From: Serratia ficaria
Lineage (GTDB): Bacteria > Pseudomonadota > Gammaproteobacteria > Enterobacterales > Enterobacteriaceae
Length of the DNA stretch: 64,000 bases
Assembly (NCBI RefSeq): GCF_900187015.1
Contig: NZ_LT906479.1
Coordinates: 2,480,001 to 2,544,000 of the forward strand
Direction: 5' to 3'
Below, one piece after another: positions 27,112 to 34,600 of this stretch. The stretch's first letter is position 1. The number at the start of each line of letters is the position of its first letter. A program made the position numbers and the translations under genes. A model generated the notes under the pieces. That model was not told the origin of the DNA, did no database searches, and saw nothing but the letters and a program-made list of their open reading frames with translations.

Positions 27112-30100
27112 CGCCCATTCCCCATTGCCGACCCAGGCCGAGCTGCTGCAGCGCGACGGCGTGCTGCTGATTATCGACAGCATTCAACCGCCGCCGGGCC
27201 TGGTGCCGAAAGGCCAAACGCCGACGCTGAAACCCAAAGAGCAGGGGCTGTTCATCGCCCTGTGCGACAGCGGCGAAATCTACGCCTTCAACGGCCATGT
27301 CGATCTCGGGACCGGCGTACGCACCGCGCTGGGGCAGATAGTCGCCGAAGAGCTGTATCTGCGCATGGATCAGGTGCGCATGGTGCTGGGCGATACCGAG
27401 CGCGCGCCGAATCAGGGCGCCACCATCGCCAGCGCCACGCTGCAGATTTCCGCCGTGCCGCTGCGCAACGCCGCCGCCGAAGCGCGCCGCTGGCTGTTGC
27501 AGCGGGCGGCGCAGCGCTTTGGCCTGCCGGCAGAGCAGCTGACGCTGGAAGAGGGACGGATCCGCAACCCGCAGGGGCAGGCGCTCGGCTACGCCGAGCT
27601 GGTGGCGGGCGGGCACGTCGAGCTGGCGATTTCCGGCGATGCGCCGCTCAAACCTCAGGCCGAATACCGGTTGGTGGGCACCAGCGCCGCGCGGGTCGAT
27701 ATTCCGGCCAAGGCCACCGGCGAATCCACCTACGTGCACGACATGCGCCTGCCGAACATGCTGCATGGCCGGGTGGTGCGCCCGCCGTACGCCGGTTACG
27801 ACAGCGGCGAATTCGTCGGCACCAGCCTGCTGGCGGTGGATGAAGCTTCGATCGCCCATATTCCCGGCATCGTCAAGCTGGTGACGATCGGCGATTTCAT
27901 CGGCATCGTCGCCGAGCGCGAAGAGCAGGCGATCAAGGCGGCGCAGGCGTTGCAGGTCAGCTGGAAGGACTGGCGGCGCAATCTGCCGCAGCTGGCCGAC
28001 GTGGCGCAGGCGCTGCGCGACAATCCGCGCTCGACCCGGGTGGTGCACGACACCGGCGACGTCGATGCGGCGCTGGCGGCGGCCGACCGGCGCTTGACCC
28101 GCAGCTACCTGTGGCCGTATCAGCTGCATGCCTCGATCGGGCCTTCCTGCGCACTGGCGGACTATCGACCGGAGCGGCTGCAGGTGTGGTCCGGCAGCCA
28201 GAACCCGCATCTGCTGCGCGCCGATCTGGCCTGGCTGCTGGAGTACCCCGAGCAACAGATAGAAATTATTCGCATGGAGGCCGCCGGCTGCTATGGCCGC
28301 AACTGCGCCGATGACGTCTGCGCCGACGCGGCGCTGCTGTCGCGCGCGGTGGGGCGGCCGGTGCGGGTGCAGCTCACGCGCGAGCAGGAGCACCTGTGGG
28401 AGCCGAAGGGCACCGCGCAGCTGATGGAGGTGGACGGCGGGCTGGACGCCGCCGGCCATCCGGTGGGTTACGATTTCCGCACCTATTACCCCTCCAACGG
28501 CGCGCCGACGCTGGCGCTGCTGCTGACCGGCCGGGTAGAGCCGCTGCCGGTGGCCTATGAGATGGGCGACCGCACCTCGGTGCCGCCGTACGACTATCCG
28601 GCGCTGCGCGTCAGCATCGAAGACATGGCGCCGATCGTGCGTGCCTCCTGGATGCGCGGGGTTTCCGCGCTGCCGAACACCTTCGCGCACGAATCTTACA
28701 TCGACGAACTGGCGCATGCCGCCGGCGTCGATCCGCTGGAGTATCGGCTGCGCTATATCAGCGACGAGCGCGCCAGCGAACTGATGCGCAGCACCGCCGA
28801 ACGCGCCGGCTGGACGCCGCACACCGAACCGATGCAGACCCCGGCGGAAGACGGGGTGCTGCGCGGGCGCGGCTTTGCCTATGCGCGCTATATCCACAGC
28901 AAGTTCCCCGGTTTCGGCGCCGCCTGGGCGGCCTGGGTGGCCGACGTGGCGATCGACAAAGCCAGCGGCGAAGTGGCGGTAACGCGCATCGTGGTGGGGC
29001 ATGACGCCGGCATGATGGTGAATCCCGACGGCGTGCGCCACCAGATCCACGGCAACGTGCTCCAGTCCACCAGCCGGGTGCTGAAGGAGCGGGTGACCTT
29101 CGAAGAGTCGACGGTGTCCAGCAAGGAATGGGGCGCCTATCCGATCCTGACTTTCCCCGAGGTGCCGGAAGTCGACGTGGTGATGATGCCGCGCCCGTAC
29201 GATCCGCCGCTGGGCGCCGGTGAATCGGCCTCGGTGCCGAGCGCGGCGGCCATCGCCAATGCGGTGTTCGACGCCACCGGCATCCGGTTTCGCGAGCTGC
29301 CGATCACCTCGGATCGCCTGCGTGAGGCGCTGAACGGCCCGGACAGCGCCCGGCAGGCGCCGCCGCCGGCCAAATCCCGGCGCAGCAAATGGTGGTTCGG
29401 CGGCGCGGCCGGCCTGTTCGGCGCGGTGTTGGGCATCGCCGGCGCCGCGCTGCCTTGGCGCGCCGAAATCGCGCCGGTCGCCACGCCGGGCGCGGGCACC
29501 TGGTCAGCCGCCACGCTGGAGCGCGGCCGTCAGCTGGCCGCCGCCGGGGATTGCGCGGTGTGCCACACCGCCGCCGAGGGGGCGACCAACGCCGGCGGGC
29601 TGGCGATGGAAACGCCGTTCGGCACCCTGTACAGCACCAATATCACGCCGGACGTCGAAACCGGCATCGGCAACTGGTCGTTTACCGCCTTTGAGCGGGC
29701 GATGCGGCAGGGCATCAGCCGCGACGGCCGCCATCTGTACCCGGCGTTTCCTTATACCGCGTTCAGTAAAATGACCGACGGCGACATGCAGGCGCTGTAC
29801 GCCTATATGATGTCGCAGCCCGCGGTATCGCAAAGCAACCCGGCCAATCAGATGCGTTTTCCGTTCAACATGCGGCCGCTGATGGCCGGTTGGAACGCGC
29901 TGTTTCTGCGGCAGGGCGAGTTTCAGCCCGACCCCGCCCAGACCGCGCAGTGGAACCGGGGCTCCTATCTGGTCAACGGCCTCGGCCACTGCGCAGCCTG
30001 CCACTCGCCGCGCAATCTGCTGGGCGCTGAAAAGGGCGGCGCGGGTTTTCTGGCGGGCGCGATGGTCGACGGTTGGGAAGCGCCGGCGCTGAATCAGTTG

Positions 30101-30676
30101 GCCAATGCGGATAAACCCTGGAGCGAAGAACAGCTGTTCCAGTACCTGCGCAGCGGGCACTCGAGCGAACACGGCGTGGCGGCCGGGCCGATGGGGCCGG
30201 TGGTCGGCGAGCTGGCGACGCTGCCCGAATCCGACGTGCGGGCGATGGCCAACTATCTGATTTCACTGAGCGACCCGGCGCCGTTGAATGTGGAGCCGCA
30301 GGCGCAGCTGGCCGCCCGCGTTAAGCCGGCGTTTTCGCAGCAGGCCGGCGAGCGGCTGTTTCAGGGCGCCTGTCAGGCCTGCCACAGCGCCGCCGCCGGC
30401 GGGCCGCAGCTGTTCGGCGTCAGCCCGGATCTGGCCGCCAACACCAATATCTTCAGTGAGCGGCCGGATAACCTGATCAACGTGATCCTGCAGGGGATCT
30501 CCAAGCCGGCCACCGCCGAGCTGGGCTTTATGCCGGGTTTTAAAGACAGCTTCTCGGATCGGCAGGTGACCGATCTGGTGAACTATCTGCGCCAGCGCTA
30601 CGCCGGCGACAAACCGGCCTGGCGTGATGTGGAGGCGCAGGTGGCGCGGCTGCGCGCCAACCCGGGCAGCCATTAA
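27104..30676 (+). CDS. nicB: Nicotinate dehydrogenase large subunit: molybdopterin domain fused to triheme cytochrome c
   Basis: 1190 aa (P. putida NicB 1187). Residues about 1-750 form a xanthine-oxidase-type molybdopterin subunit (GHVDLGTGVRTALGQ, GCYGRNCADDVCADA, LGAGESASVPSAAAIANAV). A membrane-like helix follows at about 764-785 (WWFGGAAGLFGAVLGIAGAA). Three c-type haem sites are C817-H821, C963-H967 and C1090-H1094 (all CxxCH). Electrons go to the respiratory chain rather than NAD. ATG 27104 is chosen because it overlaps nicA in the usual coupled manner; an upstream ATG at 27053 lies inside nicA. Confidence 0.95.
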   Translation: MTDAHSPLPTQAELLQRDGVLLIIDSIQPPPGLVPKGQTPTLKPKEQGLFIALCDSGEIYAFNGHVDLGTGVRTALGQIVAEELYLRMDQVRMVLGDTERAPNQGATIASATLQISAVPLRNAAAEARRWLLQRAAQRFGLPAEQLTLEEGRIRNPQGQALGYAELVAGGHVELAISGDAPLKPQAEYRLVGTSAARVDIPAKATGESTYVHDMRLPNMLHGRVVRPPYAGYDSGEFVGTSLLAVDEASIAHIPGIVKLVTIGDFIGIVAEREEQAIKAAQALQVSWKDWRRNLPQLADVAQALRDNPRSTRVVHDTGDVDAALAAADRRLTRSYLWPYQLHASIGPSCALADYRPERLQVWSGSQNPHLLRADLAWLLEYPEQQIEIIRMEAAGCYGRNCADDVCADAALLSRAVGRPVRVQLTREQEHLWEPKGTAQLMEVDGGLDAAGHPVGYDFRTYYPSNGAPTLALLLTGRVEPLPVAYEMGDRTSVPPYDYPALRVSIEDMAPIVRASWMRGVSALPNTFAHESYIDELAHAAGVDPLEYRLRYISDERASELMRSTAERAGWTPHTEPMQTPAEDGVLRGRGFAYARYIHSKFPGFGAAWAAWVADVAIDKASGEVAVTRIVVGHDAGMMVNPDGVRHQIHGNVLQSTSRVLKERVTFEESTVSSKEWGAYPILTFPEVPEVDVVMMPRPYDPPLGAGESASVPSAAAIANAVFDATGIRFRELPITSDRLREALNGPDSARQAPPPAKSRRSKWWFGGAAGLFGAVLGIAGAALPWRAEIAPVATPGAGTWSAATLERGRQLAAAGDCAVCHTAAEGATNAGGLAMETPFGTLYSTNITPDVETGIGNWSFTAFERAMRQGISRDGRHLYPAFPYTAFSKMTDGDMQALYAYMMSQPAVSQSNPANQMRFPFNMRPLMAGWNALFLRQGEFQPDPAQTAQWNRGSYLVNGLGHCAACHSPRNLLGAEKGGAGFLAGAMVDGWEAPALNQLANADKPWSEEQLFQYLRSGHSSEHGVAAGPMGPVVGELATLPESDVRAMANYLISLSDPAPLNVEPQAQLAARVKPAFSQQAGERLFQGACQACHSAAAGGPQLFGVSPDLAANTNIFSERPDNLINVILQGISKPATAELGFMPGFKDSFSDRQVTDLVNYLRQRYAGDKPAWRDVEAQVARLRANPGSH

Positions 30677-30681
30677 CGGCG

Positions 30682-31563
30682 TTACGGTCGCTGCAGGAAC
30701 GCCACCAGCCGCTGCGCCGGCAGCGGCAACTGCGCCAGCTTGCGCACCGCGATCGACAGCCGGCGCGTGGCCCAGTCGTCTTCCAGCGCGATAACCTGCT
30801 GCCGAATGCCCGGCAGTTGCCGGGCCAGCTCTTCGGGCACCACGGCGATGCCGGCGCCGCGCATGACCATGCGGCAAATCACCTCAAAGCTGCCGGCCTG
30901 CGCCCGCAGCCGCATTGAGCCGCCGCTGCGCATGGCCAACTGCTCCAGATGCCGCTGCAGCGCGCTGTCCGCGGATAAACCGATGAATTCATAACGCAGG
31001 CTTTCCGCAAAGCCGACGCTGGCGCGGCCGCACAGGTCATGGCCCGGCGGCAGCGCCAGCACCAGGCGGTCGGCCCGAAACGGATAACTTTCCAACCCGC
31101 GCAGGTCGGCGTGATCGGCAACGATGCCGATATCCGCCGTTTGTTCGACCAGCGCCTGGGCGATGGCGGTGCTGGGCAGCTCCTCCAGCGCAATGTCGGT
31201 ATAGGGGTGTTGCACCAGAAAGTCCGCCAGCAGCTCCGGCAGGAAGGCCTCGGCGGCGACGGTGTTGGCGATTATGCGCAGCCGGCTGCGTTGTCCGGGC
31301 GCAAACTCGGCCATTTCGCCGCGCAGCCGTTCGCGCTGTCGCAGCAGCCGGCGCGCATGCGGCAGCAGCCGTTCACCGGCCGGCGTCGGCCGCACGCCGC
31401 GCGCACCGCGCGCCAGCAGTTGCACGCCCGCCTGCTGTTCCAGCCCGCGGATGCGCGCACTGGCCGAAGGCAGCGACAGACCGGTGCGTTCGGCGCCGGC
31501 GGTGATGCTGCCGGCTTCGATCACCGCCACCAGCAGCCGCAGATCGGTAAAATCAAAATGCAT
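30682..31563 (-). CDS. LysR-family transcriptional regulator
   Basis: 293 aa from ATG 31563, preceded by AGAGGGAAAAGG. N-terminal HTH: FTDLRLLVAVIEAGSITAGAERTGLSLPSASARIRGLEQQ (about 4-43). The C-terminal effector domain is of the periplasmic-binding fold. The stop codon lies 6 bp from nicB in convergent orientation. It is divergent from the TSUP permease gene (112-bp gap), its most likely target. It is not a clear counterpart of the TetR-type NicS that controls nicAB in Pseudomonas. Confidence 0.88.
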   Translation of the reverse strand: MHFDFTDLRLLVAVIEAGSITAGAERTGLSLPSASARIRGLEQQAGVQLLARGARGVRPTPAGERLLPHARRLLRQRERLRGEMAEFAPGQRSRLRIIANTVAAEAFLPELLADFLVQHPYTDIALEELPSTAIAQALVEQTADIGIVADHADLRGLESYPFRADRLVLALPPGHDLCGRASVGFAESLRYEFIGLSADSALQRHLEQLAMRSGGSMRLRAQAGSFEVICRMVMRGAGIAVVPEELARQLPGIRQQVIALEDDWATRRLSIAVRKLAQLPLPAQRLVAFLQRP

Positions 31564-31674
31564 CCTTTTCCCTCTGTCTTTGCCACAGGCCGGCTCAGCC
31601 ATTGCCGCATTGTGCGGCCGGCCAGGGCTGCGCACAATCAGGCCACTGATTCGCAATGAAGGAATGATAGACGC

Positions 31675-32418
31675 ATGACGCCAACGTTACCTGAAGTTTT
31701 CGCCCTGGCGGGTATCTTTGTCCTTGCGGGCGCGGTAAAAGGCGCGATTGGCCTCGGTCTGCCCACGGTGTCGATGGGGTTGCTGAGCCTGCTGATGCCG
31801 CCGGGGCAGGCGGCGGCCTTGCTGCTGATTCCCTCGCTGATCACCAACCTGTGGCAGCTGATGTGCGGGCCGCAGTGGCGGGCGCTGTGCCGCAGGCTGT
31901 GGTTGATGATGCTGTCGATCGCCGCAGGCACCTTGGTGAGCGCCGGAACGCTTTCCGGCGGCGGCCATTGGGCGCCGTTGGCGCTGGGTATTTGCCTTAT
32001 CCTTTACGCGCTGCTGGGATCCAGCCGTTTTGACTGGCGCGCAGCACCGGCGGCCGAGCGCTGGCTGGGGCCGCTGTGTGGCTTGCTGACCGGGCTGGTG
32101 ACTGGCGCCACCGGGGTATTCGTTATTCCTGCGGTGCCTTATTTGAACGCGCTGGGACTGGCGCGCGACGATCTGGTGCAGGCCCTGGGGCTGTCGTTTA
32201 CCGTTTCCACGCTGGCGTTGGCGGCGGGGCTGGCGTGGCACCAGGCGTTGCCGGGGGCGGCGCTGGGCAGCTCATTGCTGGCGCTGGTACCGGCGTTGGC
32301 CGGCATGTGGCTGGGGAGCATCGCGCGCCGCCATTGCCGCCCGCAGCTGTTTCGCCGCCTTTTCTTTATCGGGTTATTCATCCTGGGCGTTGAGCTTGCC
32401 TGGCGTTCAATTAGCTAA
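31675..32418 (+). CDS. TSUP (TauE/SafE) family membrane permease
   Basis: 247 aa, about eight membrane helices. The family signature GAVKGAIGLGLPTVSMGLLSLLMPPGQA (about 18-45) and its second half GLVTGATGVFVIPAVPYLNALGL (about 140-162) show the internal repeat of TSUP transporters. These export or import sulfite, sulfoacetate or other organic anions. Divergent LysR gene upstream. The substrate is unknown. After its stop the DNA turns AT-rich. Confidence 0.88.
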   Translation: MTPTLPEVFALAGIFVLAGAVKGAIGLGLPTVSMGLLSLLMPPGQAAALLLIPSLITNLWQLMCGPQWRALCRRLWLMMLSIAAGTLVSAGTLSGGGHWAPLALGICLILYALLGSSRFDWRAAPAAERWLGPLCGLLTGLVTGATGVFVIPAVPYLNALGLARDDLVQALGLSFTVSTLALAAGLAWHQALPGAALGSSLLALVPALAGMWLGSIARRHCRPQLFRRLFFIGLFILGVELAWRSIS

Positions 32419-32715
32419 ATCGATAGCATCTACATGTAATTAGAGTAGGTATATTATTCTGGGTTTTATTCCAATATGATGGGTTGCCATATTGAAAATA
32501 CGCTTTTATTGTTTTATTGCATTAATGAGTGCAAGAAAGTGATGGACTATTGTCAGTATGTTTTACTTTTGCCGTCACAGTGATTTCCAAAAAAACACAA
32601 TAAATCCATGGAATAATATTGATGGAGTGAATTTTAAACGACCAATTGGCTGCGGTGTCGGGTGGCTGGCAGGATCGGGATAGGCCAGAAAATTCGTGCT
32701 TTTATGGAGTATGCG
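32419..32715. other. AT-rich gap with no confident gene
   Basis: 297 bp at clearly lower GC than the flanks. It contains a 35-codon ORF at 32476-32583 encoding four Cys, but with no Shine-Dalgarno. No double-glycine leader was found in any frame. The promoter of the next small gene must lie here. Confidence 0.6.
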
Positions 32716-32982
32716 ATGAATAGATATGTTGTTTTTATAAAGAGTGGCGCTTCCAGGGTGGTGAAAAAAGAAGGGGTTACACGGGAGGTAATCAAGGAGC
32801 TGAAGCTGCGGGGGTTTAGAAAGCACCATGTGGAAGTGGAGGCTGAAAATGAAAATCAAGCCGTTGATATACTGAATGAAAATAGCAATTCTTATTTGGG
32901 CTCGTTAAAGGATTTTTCCGGTGACGCATTACTCTGTTCTATTTGTGTTATTGTTATGGCAATAGTCTTTTTTTTAGGCTAA
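32716..32982 (+). CDS. Small membrane protein of unknown function next to a peptide exporter
   Basis: 88 aa from ATG 32716, with GGAG seven bases upstream; the longer ORF start at 32662 has no such site. Residues 1-55 are hydrophilic and basic with a beta-alpha-beta look (MNRYVVFIKSG, TREVIKELKLRGF, HHVEVEAENENQAV). Residues about 70-88 form one C-terminal membrane helix (DALLCSICVIVMAIVFFLG). I do not recognise a family. GC is low, unlike its neighbours, which suggests recent transfer. Being just upstream of an HlyD/C39 exporter, it could be an immunity or regulatory protein; there is no GG leader, so it is not an obvious substrate. Confidence 0.65.
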   Translation: MNRYVVFIKSGASRVVKKEGVTREVIKELKLRGFRKHHVEVEAENENQAVDILNENSNSYLGSLKDFSGDALLCSICVIVMAIVFFLG

Positions 32983-33331
32983 GCCGTAATCTAAAAGCAA
33001 GTCATTATAATTTTATGATGGCTTAAGTGGTTGTTGAATGTTTGAGTTTAATTTATAAACTTCAGGTGATCATTGGCTTGAAATATAGTTGATTTCGTAT
33101 GGCTTGGTGATTTAACCCTAAGTGGCCATTTTTAATGCGGCTTGGTCTTCGTGGTTGTCTGTTTTTTCTGGCGCATTGAAAAACGAAAGTATGGTTATAT
33201 TATTATGTTCCGCGTGTCGGCAGGCATAGTCGCTACAATAACATGCCTTTATGTTGCGCCACGTTGGTGTATCCGTGCGGGGAAAGGAAAATAACCGCCG
33301 GTTTATAAACCGGCCTTAAGGTGTCATTGCC
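32983..33331. other. AT-rich gap before the exporter genes (349 bp)
   Basis: No ORF longer than 29 codons on either strand and no GG-leader peptide. The only ORFs (33135-33179, 33205-33294, 33243-33308) lack ribosome sites. A perfect 18-bp palindrome lies at its end. Confidence 0.6.
33297..33314. promoter_or_regulatory. Perfect 18-bp palindrome before the exporter operon
   Basis: GCCGGTTTATAAACCGGC is its own reverse complement. It ends 2 bases before the AAGG Shine-Dalgarno of the HlyD-type gene and contains a TATAA core. It could be an operator over the promoter or leader, or an RNA hairpin that limits translation. Confidence 0.6.
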
Positions 33332-34600
33332 ATGACAGGACGTCCGCCGCAGCTTTACCGAGAGGGATATTTCGCTGCACAGGCCAGCAATGCCGAAGGC
33401 GAGGTGATTATTCCCCCCAGCCTCAGCTTAACCGCCTACGCCTGCGCCAGCGTGGCGCTGTTGCTGGCCATCGCGGCGTTCCTGCTGCTGGGCCAGTACA
33501 CCCGCAAGGCGCGGCTGGAGGGGGTGGTGATGCCTTCTACCGGGCTGATCAAGGTGATGGCCCGCAGCGGCGGGCAGGTTAGCGCCGGGCTGGCGGCGGA
33601 GGGCGAGTCGGTAAAGGCCGGCCAGCCGCTGTATCGTCTCAGCGGCGAGCATTTCAACGGGCGCGGCGCGGGCGCGCTGGCCGCTGTCTCGGCATCGTTA
33701 AACCAGCAATACCGGATGCTGGAGCAGCAGCAGGCGCAGGAGCGTTCCGCCGGCGCCTCGCAGCAGGCCGGCATTCGGCGCCGTATGTCGCAGCTGGAAG
33801 ACGAGTTGGGCAGCGCCGCTTCCGCCTTGGCGCTGTCGCAACAACAGGCGAAGCTGTCGCGTTCGGTGATGGACCGCTACCGGCTGCTGAGTGCCAAAAA
33901 GTACGTTTCCGCGATCGAACTGCAGCAAAAACGGATCGAACTCTCCGCCGCGCTGGAGCGGGTGGAAATCCAGCGGCAGGTACAGCTGCGGCTAAGACGC
34001 GATCTCTCCGCCGCGGCTTCGGAGCTGCAGGCAATGCGAGAACAGCTGCAGGGGCGGGATGCCGAACTGGCGCGCCAGCTGCACGGCCTGCACCAGCAGC
34101 AGATTGAACTGGCCGCCCAGGCGGAAAATACCCTGACCGCGCCGGTGGACGGGCAGATAGTTGCGGTGCTGGCCCGCGTCGGGCAAACGGTCAAACAGCA
34201 CGATGCCTTATTGATGATGGTCGCTGAAGGTGCGCGTCTGCAGGTGGAGCTTTATGCGCCGAGCAAGGCGGCGGGATTTATCAAACCGCAGCAGCGCGTC
34301 GGCCTGCGATTCGCCGCGTTTCCCTACGAAAAGTTTGGCGTGCAGTACGGCCATATCCAGGCCATCACTCGCGCCAGCCTGAGCGCGGCCGACGCCATGC
34401 CGCAAAACCCGATGGTTTGGAAAGAAAACGAAGGGCACTACCGGGTAACGGTGGCGCTCGATAAAATCGCCATTACCGCCTATGGCCGCCAGGAGCCGCT
34501 GCGCATCGGTATGGCGGTGGCGGCGGACGTCGAGCTGGACAGCCGCCGCCTGTATGAATGGCTATTGGAACCCTTGTGGAGCCTGAAGGGGAGAATGTGA
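33332..34600 (+). CDS. HlyD-family periplasmic adaptor of a peptide/bacteriocin exporter
   Basis: 422 aa. Cytoplasmic tail (1-30), one membrane helix (about 35-55; ACASVALLLAIAAFLLLG), biotinyl-lipoyl motif (GLIKVMARSGGQVSAGLAAEGESVKAGQPL), long Gln/Ala/Leu coiled-coil hairpin (about 115-265), second lipoyl half (TLTAPVDGQIVAVLARVGQTVKQ) and beta-barrel. It resembles CvaA/MchE-type adaptors that join an inner membrane exporter to TolC. The exporter ATG overlaps its stop (TGATG). Confidence 0.9.
   Translation: MTGRPPQLYREGYFAAQASNAEGEVIIPPSLSLTAYACASVALLLAIAAFLLLGQYTRKARLEGVVMPSTGLIKVMARSGGQVSAGLAAEGESVKAGQPLYRLSGEHFNGRGAGALAAVSASLNQQYRMLEQQQAQERSAGASQQAGIRRRMSQLEDELGSAASALALSQQQAKLSRSVMDRYRLLSAKKYVSAIELQQKRIELSAALERVEIQRQVQLRLRRDLSAAASELQAMREQLQGRDAELARQLHGLHQQQIELAAQAENTLTAPVDGQIVAVLARVGQTVKQHDALLMMVAEGARLQVELYAPSKAAGFIKPQQRVGLRFAAFPYEKFGVQYGHIQAITRASLSAADAMPQNPMVWKENEGHYRVTVALDKIAITAYGRQEPLRIGMAVAADVELDSRRLYEWLLEPLWSLKGRM

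Noticed and set aside
30682..31563. Calling the LysR gene next to nicB the nicAB activator
   Set aside because: It is convergent with nicB and divergent from the TSUP permease, which is the usual place for its target. No sequence evidence links it to nicA.
32476..32583. A 35-codon ORF with four Cys in the AT-rich gap before the exporter, as a possible bacteriocin
   Set aside because: No Shine-Dalgarno, no GG leader, and no repeat or charge pattern of known precursors. Kept only as a mention in the gap entry.
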